From contig JBHGBD010000006.1 of the NCBI GenBank assembly GCA_041946825.1, positions 62,001-126,000 of the forward strand: DNA of 64,000 nt, given 5' to 3'. This document shows positions 1 through 8,198 of the stretch, in pieces. The translations under genes were made by a program, and so were the position numbers. Position 1 is the first letter of the stretch. Every line of letters begins with the position of its first letter. This stretch comes from CAZTHM01 sp041946825 (GTDB lineage Bacteria; Acidobacteriota; Terriglobia; UBA7540). The notes under the pieces are model-generated. The model did no database searches. It saw only the letters and a list, made by a program, of their open reading frames with translations, and was not told the origin of the DNA.

Positions 1-2
1 TC

Positions 3-236
3 GATCGCCGGCTGATTACGACGCAGGACATGCGGGTCGACGTGGAAACCCGCGGCGCCTACACGCGCGGCGAAACCGTAGCCAGCCGGCATAATTCCAC
101 TGACCGATTGATTCTCCGTGATAATCGCTACGTTGTCGAAGGGATTGCAAGAGTCCAACCCAACGTCCATGTCGCCGTCGAGTCGGACGCGCGGCGGTTC
201 ATCGAGCTCTTCATTTCGAGGATCGCTGGGAAATGA
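3..236 (+). CDS. Inosine-uridine type nucleoside hydrolase, C-terminal fragment
   Basis: Only the last 77 codons lie in the window; the reading frame is open from base 3 to the TGA at 234-236. The segment VETRGAYTRGETV followed by PNVHVAVESDARRF matches the C-terminal part of the inosine/uridine-preferring nucleoside hydrolase family, which splits ribonucleosides into base and ribose for salvage. The catalytic N-terminal aspartate cluster would be upstream of the window and cannot be checked. The next gene converges on it, with a palindromic repeat at 252-320 between them. The family call is from recognition of the C-terminal pattern; substrate is unknown. Confidence 0.7.
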   Translation, partial: DRRLITTQDMRVDVETRGAYTRGETVASRHNSTDRLILRDNRYVVEGIARVQPNVHVAVESDARRFIELFISRIAGK

Positions 237-251
237 GGACGGCCCGGCTTG

Positions 252-320
252 TGTCATTCCGACGAGTCTCGCCGGAACTTGATTCTCAGAGCGAGATTCC
301 TCGCTCCGCCCGGAATGACA
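252..320. repeat. Palindromic TGTCATTCCG element between convergent genes
   Basis: The 69-base element begins TGTCATTCCG (252-261) and ends with the exact reverse complement CGGAATGACA (311-320). The interior carries GATTCTCAGAGCGAG and GATTCCTCGCTCCG, words typical of the widespread GTCATTCTGAGCG intergenic repeat. It sits between two genes that converge, so it could fold as a bidirectional transcription stop; that is inference. Related copies lie at 6356-6372, 6481-6511, 24566-24690 and 47893-48034. Confidence 0.75.
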
Positions 321-343
321 GTCTCGTGTGGCCTGCTTTGGCG

Positions 344-1207
344 TCAGTGCTTCTTGCCGGGGAGCTTGGGTTTGTTGGCTTCTTCCTTGGCCTTCACGAT
401 TTTTGTCGCCATTCCGCGCACAACCTCCGCGACGTTCTTGTTAAGAGTTAACCCTTTCAGGTCGCGCTCGTTCAGGCGGCCGAGGAGTGGCAGGGCAACA
501 TCAATCGGCAAGCGAGGGTTGTTAATGAGCTGGCGCATAACCGCATAGCTCTTCATGAATTTGCGGTTCATGGCGATCAAACGCAGGACTTCCTCCGTAA
601 CGTTCTTCATTGAGGCGATATTCTCGATTTCCATGTCGGAAAGCTTCGGCGACTGGAGAACCGCCCGCGCCACGATCTTGTTCGAATCCCGGATGAGCAC
701 CAGCCGCTCTTCCTGATTTCCGGTCAGCGCCGTCTTGATCTTTTCCGCCGCACTCATCCGGCCGATGCGTTGCAAGAGCGTGATGCGTTCCTTCGGTTGT
801 CCGTCCCCCGCCGCTTCTTCCACAGGCGCGCCTGCCTCCGTGGGAGGGGCCGATGCCGCCTGCTGATCGAGAGTGCTGGTCAGCTTGACAAAATCACGGA
901 GTTCGATGGGGAGAGAGGGGTTACCCAGCAACGCTTCCATCAGGTCTTTGCGGCCGATCGTCAGGTGGTGGGCTACAAACTCCAGGATGCCGACCGACGT
1001 CGAGGGGTTCGAAGCCACCGGCACCAACTCGGCCGGGTCCCAGGCGAGCAGCGTGTTGAGCGCCGTGGTCGAGATCGTTTCGTCTTTATCCCTGGCGAGG
1101 AAGACCAGAATCTCGAGCTTGTCCGTCAGCGGAAGCGAGAGCGTGCCTTCCGCGCCTTTCCGGCGGATGACCTCGGGGACTTTGCCCCCGCGTATGGATT
1201 CGATCAA
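344..1207 (-). CDS. Unrecognised repeat protein downstream of RodZ-like gene
   Basis: The 287-residue protein is soluble, has no signal peptide and is not recognised by family. It contains repeated helical units with a recurring NPxLP core (ALLGNPSLPIELRDFV, QLINNPRLPIDVALPLL, LQSPKLSDMEIENIA), which looks like an armadillo/HEAT-like or leucine-rich-variant solenoid. The middle third has an Ala/Pro-rich linker (about residues 120-145), and the C-terminus is Lys-rich. The start used is TTG, because an in-frame TAA lies 14 codons upstream and there is no ATG after it. It begins 22 bases after the stop of the RodZ-like gene, so the two are probably cotranscribed; a link to cell shape or division is only inferred from that. 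Confidence 0.7.
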   Translation of the reverse strand: MIESIRGGKVPEVIRRKGAEGTLSLPLTDKLEILVFLARDKDETISTTALNTLLAWDPAELVPVASNPSTSVGILEFVAHHLTIGRKDLMEALLGNPSLPIELRDFVKLTSTLDQQAASAPPTEAGAPVEEAAGDGQPKERITLLQRIGRMSAAEKIKTALTGNQEERLVLIRDSNKIVARAVLQSPKLSDMEIENIASMKNVTEEVLRLIAMNRKFMKSYAVMRQLINNPRLPIDVALPLLGRLNERDLKGLTLNKNVAEVVRGMATKIVKAKEEANKPKLPGKKH

Positions 1208-1229
1208 ACTTTCAGGAATGGTTTGTCCC

Positions 1230-2105
1230 TCAGGGCGAAGGTTTCTTTACGTCACTCCGGGTCAGATGGATCGACTTCACTTCCCCGCGGCGGCCCAGGG
1301 GTTTCAGCGTTTCGCCGTTCAGCGTGAGAATGACTCCCAGGGCGTTTCCGGTGGTCACGTCGAAAGACTCTCGGGCTTTAATCGTCTGGATTTCGCTGGG
1401 GCCGAGGACGCGCTGAAAGGCTGCTTTGCCATCTGCTTCCACGGCCACCCAGGATGGCTCAGTCGCCGCAACCTGGAGCACCAGGCCACCTTGGAAGTCC
1501 GGAAGCGCTTCCGGCGGATTCTCCTGCCCCGCTCCGCTCGCGGCGGTGACTCCGGTGGCGGTTCCCGCCCGGCCGAGATCCTGTACGGGGGCAGCGCCCT
1601 GATCGGCCGTGGACGGCGCGGAATCAGTCCCCGAGGCAGGTGCGGGAGCCGGTGGTGTCGCGGCCGGGGACGTCGCGGCGGGAGACTGGGCGGTCCCCGC
1701 CGGCGCGGCACGGGTCGGGGTCTCCACCGCCCGGTGAGAGTAGCGGTAGACGCCATAGCCGCCCACCAGCAGCAACACGGCCAGGAAAATGGCCAGCAGC
1801 GGCCCGCGCGATCCCTGCTGCGGGGGGGTCGGGCGGTTGGCCGTAAGGCGGTTCAGGTCGAAGTCCGGATTGGGCTGGGCAACAAGCTGGAAGTCGGCGA
1901 GCACCCGCTCTTCGTCGAGGCCCAGGTAACGGGCGTAGGCCCGAATGAAGCTGCGGGTGAAGATGCCTCCCGGGAGCTGTCCGAAGTCCTCGGTTTCCAA
2001 GGCCTGCAGAAATCTTACGCCGATTTTGGTGGCGGCGGAAATTTCCTGCAGGCTTACGCCACGCATCTCGCGTTCGCGCTGCAGATTCTCGCCGAAAGAC
2101 GCCAT
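1230..2105 (-). CDS. RodZ-like membrane protein with HTH and C-terminal DUF4115-type domain
   Basis: The 291-residue protein has three visible parts. Residues 1-75 are a helix-turn-helix of the HTH_25 type (GENLQREREMRGVSLQEISAATKI then FIRAYARYLGLDEE, given here as two separate pieces of the domain). Residues about 104-122 are one membrane span. A Pro/Ala-rich periplasmic linker follows, and the last 85 residues form a beta-rich DUF4115-like domain (SWVAVEADGK, NGETLKPLG). This architecture is that of RodZ, which links MreB to the elongasome and controls rod shape, although MreB is not in the window. A good promoter lies 40-70 bases upstream. RodZ-like is safe; orthology to E. coli RodZ is inferred. 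Confidence 0.85.
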   Translation of the reverse strand: MASFGENLQREREMRGVSLQEISAATKIGVRFLQALETEDFGQLPGGIFTRSFIRAYARYLGLDEERVLADFQLVAQPNPDFDLNRLTANRPTPPQQGSRGPLLAIFLAVLLLVGGYGVYRYSHRAVETPTRAAPAGTAQSPAATSPAATPPAPAPASGTDSAPSTADQGAAPVQDLGRAGTATGVTAASGAGQENPPEALPDFQGGLVLQVAATEPSWVAVEADGKAAFQRVLGPSEIQTIKARESFDVTTGNALGVILTLNGETLKPLGRRGEVKSIHLTRSDVKKPSP

Positions 2106-2145
2106 CGAGTCTGCCCCGTGACCTTCACGAGTGGAACCGAACGTG

Positions 2146-2175
2146 ATGATATTTCCACGCGCCGATGAGTGTCAA
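2146..2175 (-). promoter_or_regulatory. Sigma-70-type promoter for the RodZ-like gene
   Basis: On the minus strand a perfect TTGACA (2175-2170) is followed after 18 bases by TATCAT (2151-2146). The start codon of the RodZ-like gene is 40 bases further on. It is the best promoter in the divergent space between this gene and the GGDEF gene. Confidence 0.6.
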
Positions 2176-2291
2176 ATGATTTACAAGGAGTTAGCGAACG
2201 CTGTCGGCGCCAATCTGGAAATTCTTTCCAATCTCCGTGTAAAGCCGGCCCTCCAAAAAGGTGTTGAAAAGGGCCTGCCAATAGGCTAAAA

Positions 2292-3395
2292 GTGACTGAC
2301 CCGATTCTCGAGGGCGCCGCCCTCAGGCTGAACATGGACCCGTACGAAGAGATCGCTGAGCTGAAACGCCAGATCGAGCGGCTCTCGTTGTTCCACGACA
2401 TCGGGAAGACGCTGGCCTCGACCCTCGACTTGCAGAAAATCCTGCAGACGGTCATGGAAAAGATCAGCGACCTCCTGCAGCCCGATACCTGGTCACTCTT
2501 GATGCTGGATGAAACCGGGAAGGAGCTCCAGTTCGAGATCGCGATCGGCGCCGGGGCTGACAGGCTCAAGGACGTGCGCCTCAAGGTCGGCGAGGGAATC
2601 GCCGGCTGGGTGGCCAAGAACGGTGAGCCGGTCCTGGTCGAAGACGTCAAGCGCGATTCCCGCTTCACTCCCCGCATTGACGAAATCACCCAGATGGACA
2701 CGCGCTCGGTCGTGTGCGTACCCATCAAGGGAAAAGAAAGAATCCTTGGCGTCATCGAGTTGATTAACTGCCTGGGGCGCGAGAGCTTCCGCAAAGAAGA
2801 TATCCCCATCCTCAAGAGCCTGGCCGATTACGCCGCGATCGCGCTTGAAAACGCGCGGTACATCCAGCGGATTCACGAACTGACCATCACCGACGATTGC
2901 ACGGCGCTTTACAACGCCCGGCACCTCAACTTCGTTCTGGACGCGGAGATTTACCGCTCGACTCGCTACGGCTACGAATTCTCCGTGATCTTCCTCGACC
3001 TCGACCACTTCAAGCAGGTCAATGACACCTACGGCCACCTCTACGGCTCCAAGCTGCTCTGGATGATCGGCGACATCATCAAGGGCCACCTGCGCCTGAT
3101 CGATTACGCCTTCCGTTACGGCGGCGACGAATTCGTCGTCCTGCTGCCGCAGACTTCCAAGCAGAACGCGCTGATGGTGGTTCGACGCCTCAAGGACCTC
3201 CTGAACTCGAAGACGTTCTTCGGCGAAGAGGGCCTGAACATCAAAGTGACCGCGAGCTTTGGCGTGGCGTCGTTCCCCGCTGACGGCCGCACGCGCCGCG
3301 AACTCCTCCGCATGGCCGATGAGGCCATGTACCTTGTCAAGAACACCACCCGCAACAGCATCGCCCTCGCCGGCGAGGGTATCCGCGCGTCGTAG
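2292..3395 (+). CDS. GAF-GGDEF diguanylate cyclase
   Basis: The 367-residue cytoplasmic protein has a short N-terminal helix, a GAF sensor domain (about residues 30-190) and a GGDEF domain (about 200-360). The active-site motif YGGDEF is intact near residue 277. An RLID sequence stands five residues before it, matching the RxxD inhibitory site, so the enzyme should make c-di-GMP from GTP and be subject to product inhibition. The GAF ligand cannot be told from sequence. The GTG at 2292 is used, but the ATG at 2334 (MDPYEEIAELKRQ) is an equally plausible start. It is transcribed divergently from the RodZ-like gene. A nine-unit heptad array begins 3 bases after its stop codon. Confidence 0.9.
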   Translation: MTDPILEGAALRLNMDPYEEIAELKRQIERLSLFHDIGKTLASTLDLQKILQTVMEKISDLLQPDTWSLLMLDETGKELQFEIAIGAGADRLKDVRLKVGEGIAGWVAKNGEPVLVEDVKRDSRFTPRIDEITQMDTRSVVCVPIKGKERILGVIELINCLGRESFRKEDIPILKSLADYAAIALENARYIQRIHELTITDDCTALYNARHLNFVLDAEIYRSTRYGYEFSVIFLDLDHFKQVNDTYGHLYGSKLLWMIGDIIKGHLRLIDYAFRYGGDEFVVLLPQTSKQNALMVVRRLKDLLNSKTFFGEEGLNIKVTASFGVASFPADGRTRRELLRMADEAMYLVKNTTRNSIALAGEGIRAS

Positions 3396-3397
3396 CT

Positions 3398-3460
3398 CGC
3401 GAGTCGGGATTCGGGACTCGGGAGTCGGGACTCGGGATTCGGAATTCGGGATTCGGAATT
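3398..3460. repeat. Heptad array, consensus CGGGANT, 9 units
   Basis: Nine consecutive 7-base units begin with CG: CGCGAGT, CGGGATT, CGGGACT, CGGGAGT, CGGGACT, CGGGATT, CGGAATT, CGGGATT, CGGAATT. Spacing is exactly 7 throughout. The array starts 3 bases after the TAG of the GGDEF gene. Confidence 0.9.
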
Positions 3461-3499
3461 CGCAGTGCACCTTCCGCGATTCTCCCTCCGAGGTTGTTC

Positions 3500-3527
3500 C
3501 TTCTGGCTTCTGGCTTCTGGCTTCTGC
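3500..3527. repeat. Heptad array, CTTCTGG, 4 units
   Basis: Three exact CTTCTGG units are followed by CTTCTGC. It lies 40 bases after the CGGGANT array in the same intergenic space but has an unrelated consensus. Confidence 0.85.
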
Positions 3528-3652
3528 GGCTTTCGGGGCTTGTGAAAGGCGTCAAAGATTTGACACAGGCTTGACAATGAATGGGCAGGCGCTGCCCCGG
3601 GCTTGGGCATCTCAATGGAGGCGGGAGCAGTCTGAGCCCGCCTGAGTGCTGA

Positions 3653-4522
3653 ATGACTAAAGTCGCCAATTCGGTCGCGCGGCGAAGGCCCTGGGCGGCG
3701 CTGCTGATCGCGGTGCTGGTCACGGCCGCAGCCGCCGGGAAGGCCGCAGCCGCCCCTCCCGACCCGACCCTGGAGGCGGGCTTCCGCGCCATGTACGGCC
3801 TGGACTTCAGAGCGGCGGCGAAGTTCTTCGGCGATTTCCAGCAGGCTCATCCGCAAGACCCCATGGGGTACGCCGCGGACTCGACCCGGCTGGTTTTCAG
3901 CGAATTGCACCGCTTGAAACTGCTCGAGGCGCAGTTCGAGCCCACGAATCGCGGCTTTTTCGCGTCGCCCTCGGGCGCCCCCGACCCGGAAATCAAGCGC
4001 CAGATCCTGGAACTGACGAGTCGCGCCGACGGCCTCTCGGAAGCGCGGCTGCGCGCCAACCCGGCCGACGAACATGCCCTCTTTGCCCTCGCCCTGACGA
4101 ATGGCATTCTGGGAGATTACTTTGCGGCGGTCGAGCATCGCTATTGGGGCTCGGTGAAGTACGGCCGACAGGGCGATGAATATGCGCGCAAGCTGCTCGA
4201 GCGCAACCCGGAATTCTACGACGCCTACCTGTGGACGGGCGTCACCAACTACATCTACGGATCGCTTTCCCTGCCGGTGCGATGGACCGCCCGCCTCTTC
4301 GGGCTGCGCGGAGATAAGTCCACCGGCGTGGCCAACCTGCAATTAGCCGCCGAAAAAGGACAATACCTCCGGCCCTATGCCAAGGTTCTGCTCGCGGTCG
4401 CTTATCTTCGCGAGAAGAATCGCCCCGCGGCCGCCGCGCTGCTGGCTCAACTCTCCTCGGAGTTTCCCGGGAACGATCTGTTCGCCGCGCAAGCCCGCCG
4501 CCTGCAAGCCAATGGCTCATAA
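3653..4522 (+). CDS. Secreted TPR-like protein of unknown role
   Basis: The 289-residue protein has an N-terminal signal sequence (about residues 12-34: a basic RRRPWA followed by an Ala/Val-rich core ending AAAAPP). The mature part is all-helical with TPR-like spacing (GFRAMYGLDFRAAAKFF, ALFALALTNGILGDYFAA, YDAYLWTGVTNYIYGS, PYAKVLLAVAYLREK). It probably acts as a scaffold in the periplasm or on a membrane. No enzyme motif is visible. It stands alone between the heptad arrays and the DUF4258 gene. Function is not known; the TPR-type fold is a reasonable reading. Confidence 0.75.
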   Translation: MTKVANSVARRRPWAALLIAVLVTAAAAGKAAAAPPDPTLEAGFRAMYGLDFRAAAKFFGDFQQAHPQDPMGYAADSTRLVFSELHRLKLLEAQFEPTNRGFFASPSGAPDPEIKRQILELTSRADGLSEARLRANPADEHALFALALTNGILGDYFAAVEHRYWGSVKYGRQGDEYARKLLERNPEFYDAYLWTGVTNYIYGSLSLPVRWTARLFGLRGDKSTGVANLQLAAEKGQYLRPYAKVLLAVAYLREKNRPAAAALLAQLSSEFPGNDLFAAQARRLQANGS

Positions 4523-4560
4523 AGAGCAGTGACCGCTATCGCCCTGGCGTGAGCGGGTAG

Positions 4561-4580
4561 CGCAAACCGCCGGGTTTGCG
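4561..4580. other. Hairpin element upstream of DUF4258 gene
   Basis: CGCAAACC (4561-4568) and GGTTTGCG (4573-4580) are exact complements around a 4-base loop. The stem is preceded by GGTAG and followed within 10 bases by CTGCGGCTTT. A sister hairpin with the same GGTAG prefix and GCGGCT suffix lies at 5229-5257, on the other side of the DUF4258/DUF2283 pair. Confidence 0.65.
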
Positions 4581-4715
4581 GTCTGCGGCTTTTCTCCTGG
4601 GTTGGAGCCGACAGGTCGGGACGAGTTCGCGAAGCGACGTGCCTTTGAATGGCCGCGAGGTGGCGGTCGGAATTCCGATTGATTCCCCGAAGAATCTCGA
4701 CTAAGTTCCTCCCCC

Positions 4716-4967
4716 ATGAAGGTGCGGTTGCATCCCCATGCCGGCGAGCGTCTTGCGGAGCGAGGCGCCACCGAGGCGGAGGTGGCCGCGACGGTGGAAT
4801 CCGGCGAGCGGTTTCCCGCGAAATTCGGTCGGACAGGGTTCCGGCGCAATTTCGCTTTTGCCGGCGAGTGGCTGGGGCGCCGATACGCCACCAAGCAAGT
4901 GGAAGCCTACGCGGTGGAAGAAGCGGGCGAGTGGCTGGTCATCACGGTTATGGTAAAATTCTTCTGA
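4716..4967 (+). CDS. DUF4258-type small protein, possible toxin of a two-gene module
   Basis: The 83-residue protein has the pattern of the DUF4258 family: an N-terminal HAGERLAERGATEAEVAATV helix, a central G-x-R stretch, then a two-strand C-terminus (GEWLVITVMVKFF). Family members are often found beside DUF2283 proteins and look like RelE/BrnT-type toxins, but the toxin role is unproven. No clear Shine-Dalgarno sequence precedes the ATG at 4716. The DUF2283 gene starts 13 bases after its stop, so the two are surely cotranscribed. Hairpin elements of one kind flank the pair. Confidence 0.75.
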   Translation: MKVRLHPHAGERLAERGATEAEVAATVESGERFPAKFGRTGFRRNFAFAGEWLGRRYATKQVEAYAVEEAGEWLVITVMVKFF

Positions 4968-4980
4968 ACGGAGAGGCTCG

Positions 4981-5217
4981 ATGAAACTCACCTATGATCC
5001 CCGCCACAATATTGCCTACCTCCGCCTGCACGAAAAAACCGGCCCGGTCGAAACCCTGCACCTTAGCGACGAACTGAACGTCGACATGGCCGCCGACGGC
5101 ACGGTTTACGGAATCGAACTGCTGAACGCCAACCGCCAACTGCGCGCCGAAGATGGTGGCAACCTCGTGGTCGTTAACGAAGCCCTCGGCCGGCAGCGCG
5201 AGATTTCACTGGAGTAA
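4981..5217 (+). CDS. DUF2283 family protein, partner of DUF4258
   Basis: The 78-residue protein starts MKLTYDPRHNIAYLRL and contains LSDELNVDMAADGTVYGIELLNA, given here as family landmarks; this is the typical DUF2283 layout (YD..D.lYi.l......v....l...v.vD.d..G.ivGiEil.a). GGAGAGGC lies just before the ATG. It follows the DUF4258 gene by 13 bases. The family has no established biochemical role; antitoxin or metal/ligand binding have been supposed. The shared transcript and the frequent pairing of these families support a joint function. Confidence 0.8.
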   Translation: MKLTYDPRHNIAYLRLHEKTGPVETLHLSDELNVDMAADGTVYGIELLNANRQLRAEDGGNLVVVNEALGRQREISLE

Positions 5218-5228
5218 GAGCGAGGTAG

Positions 5229-5257
5229 CGCAGAGTTCGGCTTTTTCGAACTCTGCG
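5229..5257. other. Hairpin element downstream of DUF2283 gene
   Basis: CGCAGAGTTCG (5229-5239) and CGAACTCTGCG (5247-5257) form a perfect 11-bp stem with the 7-base loop GCTTTTT. No T-run follows, so it is not a standard intrinsic terminator. It starts 12 bases after the DUF2283 stop and shares the flanks GGTAG and GCGGCT with the hairpin at 4561-4580. Confidence 0.7.
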
Positions 5258-5293
5258 GCTCTTCGTGTGGGGACCGGCAAAAAGCTACCAACT

Positions 5294-6256
5294 TCACGCC
5301 AGGGCGGCTTCCATCAGCTTAAGCAGGGCCTGGAGCGAGCGCTCGGTGGCTTCGCGGTGGGAGGTTGTCTTGTCCTCGTATTCCGGCTCGAGCGACATGG
5401 TACCGTCGTAGCCGTCGCGAACCAGCGCACGCAACTGCTCCAGGAGTTTCACCTGCCCTGTCCCCACGACCGCCGTATTGCAGTCTTTGTATTGCGGCGC
5501 GCACTTAACGTCTTTCAGGTGCATGTGCCAGATGCGTTTCTTGGGAAGCGGGGTGTAACCATCCGGGTAGGAAGTCTCGCCTTGCCAGTAGCCGTTGCCA
5601 ATGTCCCAATTCATACCGAAATTGGCCGCGGGAACAAGTTGCATCATGCGCGCCTGCTCGGCGCCCGTGGCCACGTTGCAGATGCTTTCGTTTTCGAGCA
5701 CTAACCGGAAGCCTCCGCCGCGGGCAACGTCGGCGGCCTTGGAAAGCTCTTCGGCGATCCGAGGAAACTGCTCCGCAGGCTTGGCCACGCGCCAGAAAGC
5801 AAAGACTCGAATAGTGTTGGCGGAGAGGGCGTGCGCGCGCTCCATCCCGCGTTTCAAGAGGTCCATTTGTCCCGAATAGGGATAGGGGTCCTTCTCGGAC
5901 GTCACGGGTTTGGTTCCCGGCAGGGTGCACTTGTAGACGGCCGTATCGAGCACGGAAACTCTGAATTCGTATTTCGCGAGCAAATCTTTCATCTGGCGAA
6001 GCTGTTCGGGCGTGGTCTCGGTGTTGTAGATGTTCCAGAGCGTGCGGATCTCGACCCAATGAAGGCCGTAGCGCTTCATGCCCTTGAGCGCGTCCTCGAA
6101 GTCCTGCGACCACTCGTCGGTGATCGATCCCAGCTTGAAGCGCTTCAGCGCCGGTGACGTTGCTTCCCCGCGCGCCACGCTTCGCCCCGCCATGAGCGCC
6201 GTTCCGCCCAGGCCCGCCAGTCGCCCCAAAAAGCTACGCCTGCTGGACTGATTCAT
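5294..6256 (-). CDS. Tat-exported sugar phosphate isomerase/epimerase-like TIM barrel protein
   Basis: The 320-residue protein starts MNQSSRRSFLGRLAGLGG, a twin-arginine signal (SRRSFLG), so the folded protein is exported. The rest is a xylose-isomerase-like (AP endonuclease family 2) barrel: HWVEIRTLWN, ENESICN, NFGMNWDIGNGYW, HMHLKDVKC and MSLEPEYED carry the Glu/Asp/His residues expected at the metal site. The start at 6256 is preferred to one 24 codons upstream because AAAGGAGGAATC directly precedes it and the Tat motif then lies at the N-terminus. Substrate is unknown. Convergent with the DUF2283 gene. Confidence 0.85.
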   Translation of the reverse strand: MNQSSRRSFLGRLAGLGGTALMAGRSVARGEATSPALKRFKLGSITDEWSQDFEDALKGMKRYGLHWVEIRTLWNIYNTETTPEQLRQMKDLLAKYEFRVSVLDTAVYKCTLPGTKPVTSEKDPYPYSGQMDLLKRGMERAHALSANTIRVFAFWRVAKPAEQFPRIAEELSKAADVARGGGFRLVLENESICNVATGAEQARMMQLVPAANFGMNWDIGNGYWQGETSYPDGYTPLPKKRIWHMHLKDVKCAPQYKDCNTAVVGTGQVKLLEQLRALVRDGYDGTMSLEPEYEDKTTSHREATERSLQALLKLMEAALA

Positions 6257-6573
6257 GATTCCTCCTTTAGCTGCCCTGGCCGACACTATACTGCACTTGA
6301 GGCTGGAGGAGTATCGCCGACACCACAAATCGATGCTTTCGCCAGCCCACGGTCATCCCGCTCAGAGCGGGACGGACGGTCGCTACCAAAACGACTTCGA
6401 CCGCGCTAAGATACGTTTGCCCCGGACGGTCTGCGACGTTCCGGCGCATCCTCCGAATGTTTTGATCCGACACCGGGGTCTGTCATTCTGAGCGCCCGCG
6501 AGGAATCTCAGCCGTTCGAAGGCGGGCCCGCCCGCCGCGGCGGGGATTTGGACAAGCCTCACAAGGAGGTTTT
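6257..6573. other. Intergenic region with two palindromic repeat pieces
   Basis: This is the divergent spacer between the Tat-exported protein (leftward) and the HNH gene (rightward). It holds a perfect hairpin TCCCGCT-CAG-AGCGGGA (6356-6372) and, at 6481-6511, a TGTCATTCTGAGCG repeat half with GAGGAATCTC. On the minus strand TATAGT (near 6290) is a possible -10 for the leftward gene. CACAAGGAGG lies just before the HNH start. No further gene is seen. Confidence 0.6.
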
Positions 6574-6921
6574 ATGGCCCTGAAACATCTTACGCGGTTT
6601 CTGTTCGGAACTCCCCCGCGCCTGACGCGCGAGGACGCCATGAAGGTCTTCAAGCGCGACCACTTCAAGTGCCAGTATTGCGGCCTGGATGGGCTGCATC
6701 GCTATGAGAACTGGCTGGTGATGACCATCGACCACGTTCATCCCCACGCGCGCGGCGGCGGCCGAGTTATGGACAACCTGGTGACCGCGTGCCAGCCCTG
6801 CAATCTCCTCAAGGGAAAACACGAGTATAAGTCGTTCGAGGACGCCAAGAAACATGTGCTGGCGAAACGCGAACACTGGCGGAAGGAGTTTCACGAGCAG
6901 GTCAAGGCGGCGGGAGGTTAG
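6574..6921 (+). CDS. HNH endonuclease family protein
   Basis: The 115-residue protein contains FKCQYCG, then IDHVHPHARGG and CQPCNLLKG: two CxxC zinc pairs around the DHV core of an HNH nuclease. The fold uses His and Asn to cleave DNA near a bound metal ion. Free-standing proteins of this length with a long C-terminal Lys/Glu-rich helix (HVLAKREHWRKEFHEQ) are common chromosomal genes rather than homing enzymes; no intron or intein context is seen. A strong Shine-Dalgarno AAGGAGG precedes ATG 6574. Biological target is unknown. Confidence 0.85.
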   Translation: MALKHLTRFLFGTPPRLTREDAMKVFKRDHFKCQYCGLDGLHRYENWLVMTIDHVHPHARGGGRVMDNLVTACQPCNLLKGKHEYKSFEDAKKHVLAKREHWRKEFHEQVKAAGG

Positions 6922-7118
6922 CGGAGATGGACTTCTTGTTGCCCCGGCCGGAGGGTTACAAATCGAATGCTCGGGACAAATGACCGCCGGCCCGCGCATC
7001 TTTCCGAATTGAATTACCGGCGCATTCGGGGAAGCGATCGCGCGTCTGCCTGCCGCCGATTGAGGCAGCAGGATGCTTCGCTCGCGAAAACTATGCGCGG
7101 CTTCCGGTCGGAGGCAGA

Positions 7119-8198
7119 GTGAGCACAATTTTTCGGGCCACCCGGGTCAACGCCTCCGGGACAAGCGGCCTTCCGAACCATGGAGGAATTTCCCCCGGAA
7201 AAGCCATCCTCGATTCCTTTTCGGATACCGTCCAGCTTCTCCTCAATCCCTTCGATCTTGGCCGCTGGTTCAAATTGAGCGCGATCTGCTTGTTGCTGGG
7301 CGGCGGGACGGCGTCCGCGGCCTTCCATTGGATCTTGAGCACTCTGCCCGGGGACCTCGGGTTCCAGCAGGCGGTGGACGAACTGAAGGCTTACCTGGCG
7401 GGTTTTCCCGGATTTCTCTACTTGAGTGTGGCTTCCGTGATTTGTCTGGGGCTGGCAATCATTTACGGCCGCGCCACATGCCGGTTCGCCCTGGTTGAAT
7501 CCATCTTGAGAGGCGAAGCGCGGTTCCGCATCGGCTGGCAGGAGCGGCTCCCCCTGGCCCGATCATACTTCTGGTGGATGGTCGGCACGCTGGCCGTCCC
7601 GGGATGTGTGCTGGCTGCCGGCGTTATCCTGGCCCTCCCCCGGTTGCGCGATGAAAATTACTCGGTCGCGCAGTCCATCATTCTGGCGGGAGTCCTGTTC
7701 GCAGAGGTCGCAGTCGGCCTCGTGGCGGCGTTGCTCATCACTCTGACCGATGACTTTGCCGTTCCCCTCATGTACGCAGAAAAACTGTCTTTGCCCGCCG
7801 CCTGGAGGAGGCTTGCCGGGATCCTGCGGGCGGAAACACCCGCCTTTACCGTCTACTTTCTGGTGCGCCTGGTCATCTCGGCGGCGGTCGGCGTGGCGGT
7901 CCTGTTCGTGCTCTTCCCCGCACTGGTAGCGCTGTTTTCGAGCGCCGTGGTGGTGGGAGCGGTCGTCGTTTTGACGCTGCACTTTGTGGGCCTCGCCTGG
8001 GTGTGGACGCCCTTGACCATCATCATCGCCGCCCTGGCGCTTTTGGCGCTCTCGACGCTCACCATGCTCATTCTGGGCTTGGCGGGAATGCCGGGCCAGG
8101 TTTTCCTTCAAACCTTCGCCATGCGTTTCCTCTCCCCGCGCCTTCCTGCGCTCCAATCGAGGTGGCAGGGTTCATCTCCTTCCCAGGAGAATGAATGA
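7119..8198 (+). CDS. Polytopic membrane protein of unknown function
   Basis: The 359-residue protein starts at GTG 7119 behind GGAGGCAG. After about 45 residues containing DSFSDTVQLLLNPFDLGRWFKL it has about six hydrophobic spans (near residues 53-70, 100-118, 145-170, 185-210, 240-275, 290-325). The N-terminal part resembles a class of uncharacterised six-span proteins (DUF7544/DUF975-like) of bacteria and archaea; that match is from memory and uncertain. Its ATGA overlaps the start of the MFS gene by 4 bases, so the two are translationally coupled. Confidence 0.7.
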   Translation: MSTIFRATRVNASGTSGLPNHGGISPGKAILDSFSDTVQLLLNPFDLGRWFKLSAICLLLGGGTASAAFHWILSTLPGDLGFQQAVDELKAYLAGFPGFLYLSVASVICLGLAIIYGRATCRFALVESILRGEARFRIGWQERLPLARSYFWWMVGTLAVPGCVLAAGVILALPRLRDENYSVAQSIILAGVLFAEVAVGLVAALLITLTDDFAVPLMYAEKLSLPAAWRRLAGILRAETPAFTVYFLVRLVISAAVGVAVLFVLFPALVALFSSAVVVGAVVVLTLHFVGLAWVWTPLTIIIAALALLALSTLTMLILGLAGMPGQVFLQTFAMRFLSPRLPALQSRWQGSSPSQENE

